Below, in pieces: positions 9,886-18,385 of a stretch of DNA of 64,000 nt (position 1 is its first letter; every line of letters begins with the position of its first letter). Position numbers and translations under genes: made by a program. The notes under the pieces are model-generated. The model ran no database searches. It was not told where the DNA came from and saw only the letters and a program-made list of their open reading frames with translations. The DNA is taken from NCBI RefSeq assembly GCF_900635445.1, contig NZ_LR134117.1, positions 2,418,001 through 2,482,000 on the forward strand, written 5' to 3'. The DNA comes from Serratia odorifera (GTDB taxonomy: Bacteria > Pseudomonadota > Gammaproteobacteria > Enterobacterales > Enterobacteriaceae).

Positions 9886-10040
9886 CATATTTCAAGCTGC
9901 AACGCCATCGACTACGCGCTGGCCTGTCTCGGCGGGGCTTTCCCCCTGCGAGAGGCGCGGCATGCCACGGCGGCTTCTGTTCGCGGCAGATTTGCCAGCC
10001 GATCGCTGCCTGGCTGCACCTTGAAATCTATTGGGCATAT
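9886..10040. repeat. palindromic dispersed repeat with inverted ends
   Basis: The 219-nt gap between gluQ and pcnB is largely one element. Its left end CATATTTCAAGCTGCA is inverted at the right end, which on the minus strand reads TATGCCCAATAGATTTCAAG and then GTGCAG. The interior is GC-rich and can fold. It resembles interspersed repeats I recall as frequent in Serratia and Yersinia. There is no coding potential. It would lie inside a gluQ-pcnB readthrough transcript. Confidence 0.6.
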
Positions 10041-10063
10041 AAAAAATAGCGGCTAATCATAGC

Positions 10064-10976
10064 TCACCATGGCTCTTTTGAGAATGCCGTTGTGTTTTCG
10101 TCCAGGGTAATTGCCTGTCGACGCGGTACGTTTTCCAACCGCCAATGGGCGATTGCAAAGCGTAATAATAATGGCAGATCAAGATCTTGCCAGTTTTCCG
10201 GCAGCGGCTGGTGCAAAAATTTCAGTGCGGCGACCAGCAGCGGGCGCGGATCGCCGGTAGGCAACGGCGGTGCATGATTCTGTTTGGACAGTTTCAGGCC
10301 GTGTTCACCGAGCGCCAACGGCAGGTGTACATAGCGCGGTACCGGCGCCTGCAACTGATGATACAGCGCAATCTGCCGCACGGTAGGTTCGATCAGATCC
10401 GCGCCGCGCACGATTTCGTTGACGCCCTGGAAGTGATCGTCGACCACCACCGCCAGATTATAGGCGAACAGGCCGTCGCGCCGACGGATGATAAAATCCT
10501 CCAGCGCCAGCGCCGGGTCGGCCTGCAGGCGGCCCTGCAGGCGATCGTCAAACGCGTAAACCGGAGCGCTTTGCCGCAGGCGAATGGCGGCAGCGTGTGC
10601 GCCGAGCTGCAGGTCGCGGCAATGGCCGTCATACAGCCCGCCAATCTGCTGGATGCGGCTACGGGTACAGGTGCAGTAATAGCTGAGCCCCTGCTGTTGT
10701 AGCCAGTCCAGAGTAGCGCGGTAAGCGTCGTGACGTTGGGATTGATAGACGACCTGGCCGTCCCAGTGGAGACCATAGTGTTCCAGCGTGGCCAGGATAC
10801 GATCGGCGGCACCGGCGACTTCGCGCGGCGGATCGATATCTTCGATGCGTACCAGCCACTGCCCGCGTTGGGCGCGAGCCTGAAGAAAACTTCCCAGAGC
10901 GGCAATCAGCGAACCGAAATGCAAATCTCCGGAAGGTGAGGGGGGCGAAGCGCCCCACATAATGACGTTCTTGCAT
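10064..10976 (-). CDS. gluQ: glutamyl-Q tRNA(Asp) synthetase (one frameshift)
   Basis: Truncated GluRS paralogue that attaches glutamate to queuosine at position 34 of tRNA-Asp. It has the HIGH-like HFGSL, the zinc-site cysteines in CTCTRS and DGHC, and the KLSKQ loop. The true start is the ATG at 10976 (MQERHYVG); one extra C in a run near 10941-10946 shifts the frame after GRFAP, so a longer open frame from 11044 is misleading. Repaired length is 303 aa. It lies downstream of dksA as in E. coli. Confidence 0.9.
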
Positions 10977-11049
10977 AGCCTGGGAAGTTGGGTTCCCTGT
11001 TGCTTAAAACGGCGCGTGGTGAAACGCGCCGCCAGCGTTGACAACGGTA

Positions 11050-11506
11050 TTAACCGGCCATCTGCTTTTCGCGGATTTCAGCCAGTGTCTTACAGTCGAT
11101 GCACAAATCGGCGGTCGGGCGCGCTTCCAGGCGTCGAATGCCGATCTCCACGCCGCATGATTCGCAGAAGCCAAAATCTTCGTCTTCTACTTTCTTCAGC
11201 GTTTTTTCGATCTTTTTGATCAGTTTGCGTTCACGGTCACGGTTACGCAGTTCAAGGCTGAACTCTTCTTCCTGCGCGGCACGGTCGACCGGATCCGGGA
11301 AGTTGGCAGCTTCGTCTTGCATATGCGATACAGTACGGTCTACTTCGTCCCTGAGCTGGTTGCGCCACGCTTCAAGAATGCGCTTAAAATGCGACAGCTG
11401 GGCGTCGTTCATATACTCTTCGCCCGGCTTCTCTTGGTACGGCTCCACCCCAGCGATGGCGGAGAATGCTCAAGGACGAGGTTTTACGGTTTTGCCCTTC
11501 TTGCAT
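11050..11506 (-). CDS. dksA: RNA polymerase-binding factor DksA (one frameshift)
   Basis: Secondary-channel factor that works with ppGpp on rRNA and amino-acid promoters. The coiled-coil tip DPVDRAA and the four-cysteine zinc finger CESCG/CIDCK are intact, and the C-terminus is nearly identical to E. coli. The start is the ATG at 11504-11506 after AGGAGAAGCAAC; one extra base at about 11461 shifts the first 15 codons. Repaired length is 151 aa, exactly the usual size. Confidence 0.95.
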
Positions 11507-11688
11507 GTTGCTTCTCCTACATACACACGCACTATCGAATCCCCAATGCGGGGGAAAAACAGGCCGCTATAAATAACAGATGGGAAGTAGGTTGGCAATT
11601 ATTCCTGTCGCCTGCTTGACAATCGTGTGAAGGAAGGCGTATTTGGCGACGCAATATCCGGTTGTCGAAATATTTGTTCCCGGAATCG

Positions 11689-12397
11689 CTAATCGATAAA
11701 AAACGGTAACTTATCTTCAAGATATATACCGTCAGGTGATAATTTAGCCCCATAACAAACCACTTCTACACCCTGCAGCCGAACCTGAGCCAACAGTGAC
11801 GCATAATGCGCATCTATATGATGAGCGGGGGGCGACATGGTCGATGCCACTGTGTAACACGGCAAAAAACAATACCGCCCGCTGCCCGCTTGCAGCCACG
11901 CTCTGCAACTCGCGTAAATGCTTCTGCCCTCTGAGCGTGACGGCATCAGGGAAGTAACCACGTTTCTGTTGCAATAATGTGACCGACTTGACTTCAATAT
12001 AGCAGTTAACGCGGTTTTCTGCCTGTAATAACAAATCGATACGACTGTTTTCACCGCCATATTTTACTTCGCCGGTCATTTTACTGTAACCGGATAATTC
12101 ACTGATTAAATTACGTTCAATGGCTTCGCGTACCAGAGCGTTGGCACGCAGAGTATTGACGCAGATCCAGTCGCCCTGTTGGGTGTGCGTCAGCTCCCAG
12201 CTATGGGCATATTTGCGTTTGCCATTGGTCGACGTGGAGTACCACACGGTGTCGCCGGGCGTGGCGCAGCCGGTCATGGCGCCGGTGTTGGCGCAGTGCA
12301 GGGTAAAGGTATCGCCTTGCGGCGTCACTACATCGGCCAGAAAGCGCTTGTAACGTTTAATCAGCGTGGCGGATTGCAGCGGCGGGGTAAATTCCAT
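11689..12397 (-). CDS. sfsA: SfsA family nuclease-like protein (one frameshift)
   Basis: Conserved protein upstream of dksA, named for maltose-gene stimulation and structurally related to restriction-type nucleases. The core motifs SRIDLLL and CYIEVKSVTLL (acidic metal-binding residues) are present. One extra C near 11830 shifts the C-terminus; the repaired frame continues through HIDAHYASLL to the TAA at 11689, giving 235 aa. thpR is 12 nt upstream on the same strand, so the two are probably co-transcribed. Confidence 0.9.
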
Positions 12398-12409
12398 GGA
12401 TGTTCCTGC

Positions 12410-12937
12410 TTATTTTAGCGGCCAGTGCGCCAGCGGCTGATAGCGCGTGCGGCCATGTTCGAATACCGATTGATACAGGGAAAATTGTGTGGCCGGCATC
12501 ACCCAGCCCGGAGTCGACGGCGGCAGCGCTATCGGTCGGGTGGCGGCGCGCAGTAGCGTAATATGTGGATGGAATGGCAGCGGGCTTTGGAAGCAGCCGC
12601 TGCGTGCCGCCTGCGAGCGCAGCATATCGGCCAGTTGCAGCAGTCCGCGCGGCGCGCGCTTGCAGCCGAGCCATACTACGCCGGGTCGCGGCCAATGACC
12701 GAGATCGTCCAGGGTAATGCTGAACCCCGGCTGACGGATGCGTCCGGCCAGTTGCGTCAACGCCGCTTCTTTCTGCGCGCTGACGTCACCGAGAAACGCC
12801 AGCGTCAGATGCAGATTGGCTGCGGCCACCGGGCGGCCGTGTTCAGGCTGAAACGCCTCGGCGCGCCAGCGAATTACCGGTTGCTGCAAGGCGTCGGGCA
12901 GGCTGAGGGCAAAGAACAGGCGGCGGCTACTGGACAT
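12410..12937 (-). CDS. thpR: RNA 2',3'-cyclic phosphodiesterase
   Basis: Two-histidine (2H) phosphoesterase that opens 2',3'-cyclic phosphates, formerly LigT. Both HxT motifs are visible: HLTL near residue 42 and HITL near 130. The start at 12937 (MSSSRRLFFAL) fits the family; an upstream open extension to 13000 adds unrelated residues. Length 175 aa is typical. It is divergent from hrpB with a 72-nt gap. Confidence 0.93.
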   Translation of the reverse strand: MSSSRRLFFALSLPDALQQPVIRWRAEAFQPEHGRPVAAANLHLTLAFLGDVSAQKEAALTQLAGRIRQPGFSITLDDLGHWPRPGVVWLGCKRAPRGLLQLADMLRSQAARSGCFQSPLPFHPHITLLRAATRPIALPPSTPGWVMPATQFSLYQSVFEHGRTRYQPLAHWPLK

Positions 12938-13009
12938 AACGATCTCATTGATTGAAGGCAACATACTGTACAATGCCCGGTTTTGAATGTTAACCACCAC
13001 GGAGAGACT

Positions 13010-15448
13010 GTGTCTTCATTGCCCGTCAGCGCGATACTCGATGAACTGCTCACTGCATTGCACAGCGCACCGCAGGTGCTGCTGCACGCCCCTACCGGTG
13101 CCGGAAAATCGACCTGGCTGCCGTTGCAGATCCTGGCGCGAGCGGGATTGCCGGGGCGCATTATCATGCTCGAGCCCCGCCGGCTGGCGGCAAAAAACGT
13201 CGCTTACCGCCTGGCGCAGCAACTGGGGGAAGAGCCGGGCGCAACGGTGGGCTACAGCATGCGGGCCGAAACGCGCAGCGGGCCTGATACCCGCCTGATG
13301 GTGGTGACTGAAGGGGTGCTGACCCGCATGTTGCAGCAGGATGCCGAATTGCAGGGCGTCTCGCTGGTGATCCTCGATGAATTTCATGAGCGCAGCCTGC
13401 AGGCGGATTTGGCGCTGGCGCTGCTGCTCGACGTGCAACAGGGGCTACGTGACGATCTAAAGCTGCTGGTGATGTCGGCGACGCTGGACAATGCGCGCCT
13501 GTCACCGCTGTTGCCGGACGCGCCGGTGGTGGTGTCGGCAGGGCGCAGCTTCCCGGTAGAGCGTCACTATCATTCTCTGGCCAGCTACCCGCGGCTGGAA
13601 GATGGCGTGGCGGCGGCGGTCAAGCGCCTGCTGGCTGAGCAGCACGGCTCGCTGCTGCTGTTCCTGCCGGGGGTGGCGGAGATCAACCGGGTACAGGAAC
13701 GCCTTAATGGTGCCGTCGCCAGCGATGTCGATCTTTGCCCACTGTACGGCGCGCTGCCGCTCGCACAGCAACAGCGGGCGATCCAGCCGGCGGCTGCCGG
13801 GCGACGCAAGGTGGTGCTGGCGACCAATATTGCCGAAACCAGCCTGACCATCGAAGGCATACGGCTGGTGGTCGACAGCGGGTTGGAGCGCGTCGCGCGT
13901 TACGACCCGCGCAGCGGTCTGACACGGTTGCTGACACAGCGTATCAGCCAGGCGTCGATGATCCAGCGAGCCGGCCGCGCCGGACGCCTGGAGCCGGGCA
14001 TCTGCTGGCATCTGTTTGCCAGGGAGCAGGGCGAGCGCGCCGCCGAGCATGCCGAGGCGGAAATAGGACAAAGCGATTTGTGCGGTTTTTGGCTGGAGCT
14101 GCTGCAATGGGGCTGTGTGGATCCCGGGCAACTGACCTGGCTCGATGCGCCCCCCGCAAGCGCACTGGCGGCGGCGCAACGCCTGCTGCATTCCCTTGGC
14201 GCCACCGACGACGGCGGCAAGCTGACCGTCGCCGGGCGGCAAATGGCGATGATGGGCTGTGAACCCCGACTGGCGGCGATGCTGCATGCCGGCGCGCAAT
14301 CAGGCGCCGATGGGCTGGCGACCGCGGCGCTGCTGGCGGCACTGTTGGAGGAGCCGCCGCGCGGGGGAGCCATGGATATCGATTACTGGCTGAGTCGCCC
14401 GCAGCCGCATTGGCAACGGCGCGCGCGCCAGCTTGCCCAACGGCTGCCGGGGCGTGCCGGTCAGGTGGATGTCACGCTGGCGCCGCGTTTGCTGGCGCAG
14501 GCCTTCGCCGACCGCATTGCCCAACGGCGTGGCCAGGATGGCCGTTACCTGTTGGCAAACGGCATGGGTGCCGCAATGGATCAGGATGAGGCTCTGTCGC
14601 GCACGCCGTGGCTGATTGCACCCGCGTTGTTACAGGGAGCCAACAGTCCCGATGCACGCATCCTGTTGGCGTTGCCGGTAGATATCGAGGCATTGGCCGC
14701 ACAGTTGCCGCACCTGATACGGCAGCAGACCGCCGTCGAGTGGGATGAGGAGAAGGGCACGCTGCGCGCCTGGCAGCGCCAGCAGATTGGCCGCCTGACG
14801 CTGAAAGCCCGACCGTTGGCAAAACCGGCGGACGACGCGCTGCAACAGGCGCTGATCGAGTGGGTACGCACGCAGGGGCTGGCGGTGCTGGGTTGGGATA
14901 GCGCAGCCGAGCAACTGCGTATTCGTTTACAATGCGCACAGCGCTGGCTGCCGGAGGCCGACTGGCCAGCGGTGGATGATGAGACCCTGTTGGACTCGCT
15001 GGAGCGCTGGCTGCTGCCATCTCTCGGCGGCGTGCGGGATTTACGCGGGCTCAAGCAGGTCAACCTTGCCGAGGCCCTTGGTCGGCTGCTCGACTGGCAA
15101 CAAAAGCAGCGGCTGGATAATGCGTTGCCCACTCATTACACTGTGCCGACCGGCAGTCGCCTGCCGATCCGTTACGATGCGGACAAGCCGCCGCTGTTGC
15201 CGGTGCGTTTGCAGGAAATGTTTGGTGAACAGCGCAGTCCGATGCTGGCCGAGGGTCGCATCGCGGTGGTGCTTGAGTTACTCTCTCCGGCGCATCGACC
15301 GCTGCAAATTACCGGCGATCTGGCGGCGTTTTGGCAAGGGGCCTACCGCGAAGTGCAAAAAGAGATGAAAGGGCGCTACCCGAAGCACTTATGGCCTGAC
15401 GACCCGGCCAACGCCGCTCCGACGCGGCGTACCAAGAAATACCAATAG
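13010..15448 (+). CDS. hrpB: ATP-dependent RNA helicase HrpB
   Basis: DEAH-type helicase of 812 aa. It shows Walker A APTGAGKST near residue 30, the DEFH box in LVILDEFHER, motif III MSAT and motif VI QRAGRAGR, then the HrpB-specific C-terminal domain ending in a basic tail. I start at the GTG at 13010, which has GGAGAG close ahead and gives the E. coli-like N-terminus SSLPV; an in-frame TTG at 12983 lacks support. Its biological role is poorly known even in E. coli. It is intact, with no frameshift. Confidence 0.94.
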   Translation: MSSLPVSAILDELLTALHSAPQVLLHAPTGAGKSTWLPLQILARAGLPGRIIMLEPRRLAAKNVAYRLAQQLGEEPGATVGYSMRAETRSGPDTRLMVVTEGVLTRMLQQDAELQGVSLVILDEFHERSLQADLALALLLDVQQGLRDDLKLLVMSATLDNARLSPLLPDAPVVVSAGRSFPVERHYHSLASYPRLEDGVAAAVKRLLAEQHGSLLLFLPGVAEINRVQERLNGAVASDVDLCPLYGALPLAQQQRAIQPAAAGRRKVVLATNIAETSLTIEGIRLVVDSGLERVARYDPRSGLTRLLTQRISQASMIQRAGRAGRLEPGICWHLFAREQGERAAEHAEAEIGQSDLCGFWLELLQWGCVDPGQLTWLDAPPASALAAAQRLLHSLGATDDGGKLTVAGRQMAMMGCEPRLAAMLHAGAQSGADGLATAALLAALLEEPPRGGAMDIDYWLSRPQPHWQRRARQLAQRLPGRAGQVDVTLAPRLLAQAFADRIAQRRGQDGRYLLANGMGAAMDQDEALSRTPWLIAPALLQGANSPDARILLALPVDIEALAAQLPHLIRQQTAVEWDEEKGTLRAWQRQQIGRLTLKARPLAKPADDALQQALIEWVRTQGLAVLGWDSAAEQLRIRLQCAQRWLPEADWPAVDDETLLDSLERWLLPSLGGVRDLRGLKQVNLAEALGRLLDWQQKQRLDNALPTHYTVPTGSRLPIRYDADKPPLLPVRLQEMFGEQRSPMLAEGRIAVVLELLSPAHRPLQITGDLAAFWQGAYREVQKEMKGRYPKHLWPDDPANAAPTRRTKKYQ

Positions 15449-15623
15449 GCGGATGTGCTGGTCGCGACGGCGACCCGGGCTGAGCCTGGCGACGTGCCGT
15501 GATGCAGTGGTGCTGGTTTAGGGTATAGAATTCAGATGTTTCTTCTGTTCACGCGTCCGGTGCAGGAACAGATTAAGCGATTCATTTACGGCCACGGGCC
15601 GTTCAGCGTGGAGAACAACGGCA

Positions 15624-18131
15624 ATGGCTGGGGATGACCGCGAACCCATTGGGCGCAAAGGCAAGCAACCGAAACGCAGCGCATCGCGCAAACCGCTGCG
15701 CCGTCGCAGAGACGACGACTATGATGATTTTGAAGCAGATGACTATCAGGATGAGTATGAGGATGAAGACTATGATGACCAGGAGCAACGCATGCCGCGT
15801 AAGGTAAAAGCTGCCCCACCGCGTAAAAAACGCCGCTGGCTTGGCCTGATTGTTAAAATCATTCTGGTGATTGCCGTGCTGCTGGCGGTGTACGGCGTCT
15901 ACCTTGATTCCCAGATCCGCAGCCGCATTGACGGCAAGGTCTGGCAGTTGCCGGCGGCGGTCTATGGCCGCATGGTCAACCTTGAACCGGGCATGCCGTA
16001 CAGCAAAAAGGAAATGGTCGATCTGCTGGAAGGGATGCAGTACCGCCAGGTGAGTCGCATGACGCGTCCGGGAGAATTTACCGTACAGGCCAACAGCATC
16101 GAAATGCTGCGTCGTCCGTTTGACTTCCCGGATGGCAAGGAAGGCCAGATCCATGCGCGTCTCGATTTCCAAAACAATCGGCTCGCCAAAATCGAAAACA
16201 TGGAAAACCGGCGCAGCTTCGGTTTCTTCCGCCTGGATCCGCGACTGATCACCATGTTGCAATCGCCTAACGGTGAGCAGCGACTGTTTGTACCGCGTAG
16301 CGGTTTCCCCGATCTGCTGGTGGATACGCTGATCGCTACCGAAGACCGCCACTTCTATGAGCATGGCGGCGTCAGCCCGTACTCCATCGGCCGTGCGCTG
16401 GTGGCCAACCTGACCGCCGGTCGTGCGGTGCAGGGTGGCAGTACCCTGACACAACAGTTGGTGAAGAACCTGTTCCTGACCAACGAACGCTCGCTGTGGC
16501 GTAAGCTCAACGAAGCCTACATGGCGTTGCTGGTCGATTACCGTTACAGCAAGGATCGCATTCTGGAGCTGTACCTCAACGAGGTGTATCTCGGCCAGAG
16601 CGGCAGCGATCAGATTCGTGGTTTCCCACTGGCCAGCCTGTATTACTTCGGTCGCCCGGTCGATGAGCTGAGCCTCGATCAGCAGGCGTTGCTGGTCGGC
16701 ATGGTAAAGGGCGCGTCGCTGTATAACCCGTGGCGTAACCCGAAACTGGCGCTTGAACGCCGTAATCTGGTGTTGAAACTGTTGCAGAACCAGGGGGTTA
16801 TCGATGCCGAGCTGTACAATATGCTCAGCGCGCGTCCATTGGGCGTGCAGCCGAAAGGCGGCGTGATTACCCCGCAACCGGCCTTTATGCAATTGGTGCG
16901 TCAAGAATTGCAGGCCAAACTGGGTGACAAGGTCAACGACCTGTCGGGGGTGAAGATCTTCACCACCCTCGATCCGGTATCGCAGGATGCGGCGGAAAAA
17001 GCGGTGGAAACCGGCGTGCCAGCACTGCGCGCCGCGCGTAACGTCAAGGATCTGGAAGCGGCGATGGTGATCGTCGATCGCTTCAGCGGCGAAGTGCGTG
17101 CCATGGTCGGCGGCTCCGATCCGCAATATGCCGGCTTCAACCGTGCGATCCAGGCGCGCCGTCTGGTGGGCTCTCTGGCCAAGCCGCCAACCTATCTGAC
17201 CGCGTTGTCTGAACCGGACAAGTACCGTTTGAACACCTGGCTGGCGGATGCGCCACTGTCGTTGAAGCAGCCGAATGGCAGCGTATGGCAGCCAAACAAC
17301 TACGATCGCCGATTCCGTGGCAAGGTGATGCTGGTGGATGCGCTGGCCAACTCGCTGAACGTACCGACGGTAAATCTGGGGATGGCGGTCGGGCTGGATC
17401 AAATCAGCGCCACGCTGCAACGTCTGGGGATTCCGAAGGCGGAAATCAACCCGGTGCCGTCGATGCTGTTGGGGGCGATTGGCCTGACGCCGATGGAAGT
17501 GGCACAGGAATACCAGACCATCGCCAGCGGTGGTAACCGTGCGCCGTTATCGGCTCTGCGTTCGGTGATCGCCGAAGATGGCAGCGTGCTGTACCAGAGC
17601 TTCCCGCAGGCGGAACGCGTGGTGCCGGCACAGGCGGCCTATCTGACGCTGTATGCGATGCAGCAGGGCGTAGCGCGCGGTACGTCGCGCTCGCTGTCGG
17701 TGAAGTTCCCGAATTACCATCTGGCGGCCAAAACCGGTACCACCAACGACCTGCGTGACAGCTGGTTTGCCGGCGTGGACGGCAAAGAGGTGGCGATTGC
17801 CTGGGTGGGGCGCGACAACAATGGCCCGGCCAAGCTGACCGGCGCCAACGGCGCGCTGACGCTGTATCGTCGTTATCTGGAGAACCAGACGCCGTTGCCA
17901 TTGATGCTGCAACCGCCGGAGGGCATTAGCCAGATGAACATTGACGGCGACGGTAACTTTATCTGCGGCGGCGGCGGTCGCACTCTGCCGGTATGGACCG
18001 ATAACCCGGACGGGTTGTGTCAGGCCAGTCAGGCGGCGATCCAGCAACAGCAGGAACAGCAGCAGCCGCAAAACGAGCAGAAGGGTGCTGACGGCGTTGC
18101 CGGCTGGATTAAGGATATGTTCGGCCAATAA
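15624..18131 (+). CDS. mrcB: penicillin-binding protein 1b
   Basis: Bifunctional peptidoglycan synthase: a cytoplasmic acidic tail (Asp/Glu/Tyr-rich, 30-55), one membrane helix near 73-93, a UB2H domain, the GT51 glycosyltransferase with the catalytic Glu in ATEDRHFYEH, and a transpeptidase with the Ser in GSLAKP and the KTGTT box near 715. The C-terminus is Gln-rich and ends GWIKDMFGQ. Its 835 aa match E. coli, including the position of an internal Met57 with its own AGGAG that would give a short form. A terminator follows at 18186. Confidence 0.97.
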   Translation: MAGDDREPIGRKGKQPKRSASRKPLRRRRDDDYDDFEADDYQDEYEDEDYDDQEQRMPRKVKAAPPRKKRRWLGLIVKIILVIAVLLAVYGVYLDSQIRSRIDGKVWQLPAAVYGRMVNLEPGMPYSKKEMVDLLEGMQYRQVSRMTRPGEFTVQANSIEMLRRPFDFPDGKEGQIHARLDFQNNRLAKIENMENRRSFGFFRLDPRLITMLQSPNGEQRLFVPRSGFPDLLVDTLIATEDRHFYEHGGVSPYSIGRALVANLTAGRAVQGGSTLTQQLVKNLFLTNERSLWRKLNEAYMALLVDYRYSKDRILELYLNEVYLGQSGSDQIRGFPLASLYYFGRPVDELSLDQQALLVGMVKGASLYNPWRNPKLALERRNLVLKLLQNQGVIDAELYNMLSARPLGVQPKGGVITPQPAFMQLVRQELQAKLGDKVNDLSGVKIFTTLDPVSQDAAEKAVETGVPALRAARNVKDLEAAMVIVDRFSGEVRAMVGGSDPQYAGFNRAIQARRLVGSLAKPPTYLTALSEPDKYRLNTWLADAPLSLKQPNGSVWQPNNYDRRFRGKVMLVDALANSLNVPTVNLGMAVGLDQISATLQRLGIPKAEINPVPSMLLGAIGLTPMEVAQEYQTIASGGNRAPLSALRSVIAEDGSVLYQSFPQAERVVPAQAAYLTLYAMQQGVARGTSRSLSVKFPNYHLAAKTGTTNDLRDSWFAGVDGKEVAIAWVGRDNNGPAKLTGANGALTLYRRYLENQTPLPLMLQPPEGISQMNIDGDGNFICGGGGRTLPVWTDNPDGLCQASQAAIQQQQEQQQPQNEQKGADGVAGWIKDMFGQ

Positions 18132-18185
18132 TTCAGGCGCAGAAATGTAAAATCGCCTACAAGAATCCGCTTGTTTTGTTACTCG

Positions 18186-18216
18186 GCCCGCAACGTTCAG
18201 TTGCGGGCTTTTTTGT
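18186..18216 (+). terminator. rho-independent terminator of mrcB
   Basis: The stem GCCCGCAAC with loop GTTCA and arm GTTGCGGGC is followed by six T residues. It separates mrcB from the Fur-controlled fhu operon. Confidence 0.85.
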
Positions 18217-18330
18217 TTTTGGCATCAGGATATTTAGCGCGGGTTAAACGGGCTGAATGCGCATCGTTACTGGTTTCCCTTAACGGAAATCAGCTTGCAG
18301 TTCAATTACGCTTCTGCATAAAATGCGACG

Positions 18331-18349
18331 CTTATAATAATTATTATCG
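18331..18349 (+). promoter_or_regulatory. Fur box upstream of fhuA
   Basis: CTTATAATAATTATTATCG is a near-palindromic match to the 19-bp Fur consensus and lies 36 nt before the fhuA start. Iron-replete repression of fhuACDB is expected from the family. Confidence 0.75.
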
Positions 18350-18385
18350 TTTACATTCGTTATCACCGACATCAGAGAAAAAACC

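Noticed and set aside
10659..11044. Longer start for gluQ at 11044
   Set aside because: That frame is created by the extra C near 10941; the repaired gene starts at 10976 with the family N-terminus.
15603..17420. 605-codon minus-strand open frame
   Set aside because: It is the shadow of mrcB on the opposite strand; the plus-strand product is a perfect PBP1b.
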